Shown one piece after another: positions 32,701 to 34,020 of a DNA stretch of 34,020 nucleotides (the stretch's first letter is position 1; the number at the start of each line of letters is the position of its first letter). Below the pieces are notes generated by a model. That model did no database searches, was not told the DNA's origin, and saw only the letters and a list, made by a program, of their open reading frames with translations. The DNA is from Actinomycetota bacterium (GTDB taxonomy: Bacteria; Actinomycetota; Humimicrobiia; Humimicrobiales; Humimicrobiaceae): positions 1 to 34,020 of the forward strand of contig JAGYOJ010000001.1 of the NCBI GenBank assembly GCA_018399435.1, read 5' to 3'. The translations under genes and the position numbers were made by a program.

Positions 32701-33972
32701 CACACCGCCTTCTAAGGATATAAATTTAGAATCCTGTCCCCCAATTTCAAAAATTGTATCTACAGACTTGTCAATATCAGCAGCTGCAGTTGCCTGGGCT
32801 GTAATTTCATTAATCACGCTATCAGCTCCAACAAAATCCCCTATAAGATACCTGCCGGATCCGGTTGTGCCCACTCCCCTAACGTTTAAATTAGGGCCTA
32901 CCTTATCCCCTATTATCTTAATGCCCTTCCTTACAGCCTCAATTGGCCTGCCTGCAGTTCTAAGATAGCATTTTGCTATAAGCTTTCTATCCTTATCAAT
33001 TGCCACCACATTGGTGCTAATTGAACCAACATCTATGCCTATATAAGCATCTACTTTTTTGCCATTAAAACTATATTCTTCATCCTTGTATTCGGGGAGT
33101 ATTGACCTTTCTAAGCTAAGGGGCTTAAAAGTCTCTTTTTCATATTTGTAATTAGCAATATATTTTTCTATAGAATCTATTATCTTAACCTCATCAATTT
33201 TTTTATCCTTGCCTGCAATGCTAATTGCAGCACCCAATGCGCCCATGGAAGCATTATGTGCTGGTATTAGAAGTTCCTCCCCTAAAATATCTGAAAAAGC
33301 CTTTATCATCGCCTTATTGTATGAAACCCCCCCACAGAATATGATAGGGGGATTAAATTTTTTGCCTTTTACAATTCCTGATTTAAAGCTCCTGGCCATT
33401 GCATAGCATAATCCTAGAATTATATCTTCATCCTTTGCGGCTTCCTGCTGAAGGTGGATCATGTCAGATTTAGCAAATACGCTACATCTTCCAGCTATAG
33501 TCTCAGGGTTTTTTGACTTTAGGGCAAGCTTTACAAATTCTTCTATTGAAAGGCCAAACCTTGTTGCCTGCTGGTCTAAAAAAGAGCCAGTGCCCGCGGC
33601 ACAAAGCTCATTCATGGCATAATCTCCAATAGCCAAGTCTATATACTTAGAATCCTGTCCGCCAATTTCAATAACGGTTTTAGCGTCCGGATAAAAGATT
33701 CTGGCTGAATTCATTAATGCTTCAATTTCATTTATAAACTTGCAGCCAATTGCTTCCGCAAAGCTTTTTCCGCTAATCCCTGTAAAAGATATTTCACAAA
33801 ACTCTTCATTTTTGTATTTGCTTGCTATATCCTTTAAGTCTTTTGCCAGTACTTTTAATGGCTCCCCGTGATGCCTGGTGTAGGGAAGTACATCTATAAT
33901 TTTCTTTTCACCATCAATAATCGCACGGTTCAAGCTGATAGAGCCGAGATCATAACCAATATATAGTTTCAT
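29701..33972 (-). CDS. Tandem acyl-CoA dehydratase activase fused to a dehydratase-like domain
   Basis: A 1423-residue protein built from four parts. Two BadF/BcrA/HgdC-type ATPase domains lie at about 3-255 and 308-565. Each has a DLG/DVGS phosphate loop, GGQDSK and CAAGTGSF, and paired Fe-S cysteines 39 residues apart (C124/C163 and C434/C473). A short cysteine cluster (C590, C593, C597, C616) follows. A DUF2229 domain is at about 655-870. A long C-terminal region resembles the dehydratase partner, with cysteines in FGCGPD (C919), GPCRFGQ (C1069) and TCMPGT (C1367). Known relatives use ATP to push an electron from a [4Fe-4S] cluster onto a 2-hydroxyacyl-CoA dehydratase or benzoyl-CoA reductase. 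The substrate here is unknown and no separate dehydratase genes are near. The ATG has AGGGG before it. Confidence 0.9.
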   Translation of the reverse strand: MKLYIGYDLGSISLNRAIIDGEKKIIDVLPYTRHHGEPLKVLAKDLKDIASKYKNEEFCEISFTGISGKSFAEAIGCKFINEIEALMNSARIFYPDAKTVIEIGGQDSKYIDLAIGDYAMNELCAAGTGSFLDQQATRFGLSIEEFVKLALKSKNPETIAGRCSVFAKSDMIHLQQEAAKDEDIILGLCYAMARSFKSGIVKGKKFNPPIIFCGGVSYNKAMIKAFSDILGEELLIPAHNASMGALGAAISIAGKDKKIDEVKIIDSIEKYIANYKYEKETFKPLSLERSILPEYKDEEYSFNGKKVDAYIGIDVGSISTNVVAIDKDRKLIAKCYLRTAGRPIEAVRKGIKIIGDKVGPNLNVRGVGTTGSGRYLIGDFVGADSVINEITAQATAAADIDKSVDTIFEIGGQDSKFISLEGGVVVDFEMNKVCAAGTGSFLEEQSERFDIEIEDFAGIALKAGNPLNLGERCTVFMETNVYSHYQKGAKVKNILAGLSYSIVMNYINRVVGRKKIGDKIFFQGAVAYNSSVVAAFENYLDKKIIVPPHHEVTGAIGTAIVALKNDRGKTNFRGFSKIAGVKYSQSSFECKGCANRCDIKKVSIEGEKPLFYGGRCEKYEKTKAKKNNMPDYFEEREKILLGSYELKGNPKAKRVGIPYTMLTYEFYPFWSAFFDTLGAEVVLSDKTNKNIVQSGLQSVIAETCFPMKAMLGHVHNLLDKGIDYLFLPTIRDMPGKNNAIKGDRTGSYPCPFVQGIPSIVKAAIDLDGVKVLDPIINFSYEGYAKENQLRKLGKGLGFGSGKIKQATGAAYKAQQKFYVSLREKGKEVLDSLGEDESAIVVVSRSYNSCDRSISMDIPKKLRETKMKVIPLDFLPLDSVDLSGEWPNLYWEFGDRIMSGAEIIKKDRRLYGAYLTNFGCGPDSFILQYFEREMNKPFLKIEIDEHTGGAGVVTRCEAFVDSLRNIKGKKEFEPARVKSLHPVFKKEQQRTIYIPYMSDSAHALGSAFKHEGIKAEIMDSDDETLDLGRRHTLGKECYPFIITTGDILKVLKYNDPKKCAFLMPLTYGPCRFGQYNKLQNIIIGELGYDDVPLISPGAPESANFYKQYDMNGIRGYRLLLRGLQGVFAIDNLYRMLRHVKPYEIDKGQAEKVYKGYLGNVCRVLEEEEYGNIFPNLLSILKHARKNFENIEVRDERDKPLIGIVGEIYVRNHPYSNNEIINNVERLGGQVEIPNISEWFSHTTATSKMDNRIKSSDLFYKMLNSFSFNGNKYKKSESLPGMAIDYLRSIRFFIVNRINYKIVSNYLEKLEKPLEGFLKKENHNIYHTWDNAEPYIIKWFGEAALSVGKSVTWIEEGCDGIINVMPFTCMPGTIVTATSKRIREKYKVPWLNLAFDGLEQGTTETRLEAFMYQAKLFKKNKQKTG

Positions 33973-33992
33973 TATTTCCCCTGGTGAAGTTT

Positions 33993-34020
33993 ATAATAAA
34001 ATGATATGTTATGCTAACAA
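33993..34020 (-). promoter_or_regulatory. Possible promoter of the activase gene
   Basis: On the minus strand TTGTTA (34020-34015), 16 bases and TATTAT (33998-33993) precede the activase. The start would be near 33986, giving a short leader that contains AGGGG. The -35 element lies at the window edge, so the match is only suggestive. Confidence 0.4.

Noticed and set aside
1..34020. Mobile elements, CRISPR arrays, prophage or toxin-antitoxin modules
   Set aside because: I looked for transposase, integrase, Cas or toxin families and for regularly spaced repeats and saw none; the gene content is housekeeping throughout.

Overview
The window is an AT-rich, gene-dense bacterial chromosome segment of core metabolic and information-processing genes. 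I see no insertion sequence, phage gene, CRISPR array or obvious defence or secretion island. The best clue to the host is synteny. Right to left on the minus strand it reads argS-lysA-hom-thrC-(apgM)-thrB-(ABC transporter, sppA, trpB2)-rho-rpmE-(orphan)-DUF1385-prfA-prmC, an order known from Actinomycetota (in mycobacteria argS-lysA-thrA-thrC-thrB-rho-rpmE-prfA-prmC-sua5-...-atp). sua5-ywlE-rpiB-glyA and an ATPase operon lie on the other side, as in many Actinomycetota and Firmicutes. The ATPase is V/A-type rather than F-type, and a large 2-hydroxyacyl-CoA-dehydratase-type activase is present. A low-GC, anaerobic, deep-branching actinobacterial lineage would fit. This is inference from gene order and families; no 16S rRNA or phylogeny is available here.

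Layout. 1-4364 (+): end of V-ATPase subunit C, then subunits F, A, B and D. 4508-7532 (+): threonylcarbamoyl-AMP synthase, a YwlE-like phosphatase, RpiB and serine hydroxymethyltransferase. 7526-8833 (-): an ion transporter of the ArsB/NhaD/SLC13 superfamily that converges on glyA. 8908-13828 (-): prmC, prfA, a YqhQ-like membrane protein, an unrecognised small gene coupled to rpmE, rpmE and rho. 13829-14140: rho leader and promoter region. 14141-15843 (-): stand-alone TrpB2 behind a tryptophan-specific T-box riboswitch with a clear promoter. 15937-18625 (-): SppA protease and a two-gene ABC-2 exporter. 18631-26512 (-): thrB, an ApgM-type mutase, thrC, hom, lysA, argS. 26524-26599 (-): tRNA-Thr(CGU). 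26603-27433 (-): ricT. 27656-27925 (+): small DUF4190-like membrane protein. 27988-29639 (-): holB and tmk. 29701-33972 (-): a 1423-residue tandem CoA-enzyme activase.

How they work together. ricT, tRNA-Thr, argS, lysA, hom, thrC, apgM and thrB are packed with overlaps or very short gaps and probably form one long transcript from a promoter before ricT. It makes arginyl-tRNA synthetase, a threonine tRNA and the aspartate-family lysine and threonine enzymes. PrmC methylates the GGQ glutamine of the PrfA encoded next to it. Tmk, HolB and RicT keep a neighbourhood known from Firmicutes.

The most interesting points are: a V-type ATPase where actinobacterial synteny predicts an F-type one, with an apparent inversion whose junction is occupied by the transporter; a tRNA gene whose 3' end abuts the argS ribosome-binding site inside an amino-acid operon; an ApgM-type mutase beside a genuine GHMP homoserine kinase; a Trp T-box before trpB2; near-leaderless promoters at sua5 and tmk; and an activase that carries two Fe-S ATPase domains and a dehydratase-like domain in one chain. 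I did not find a convincing wholly new system.
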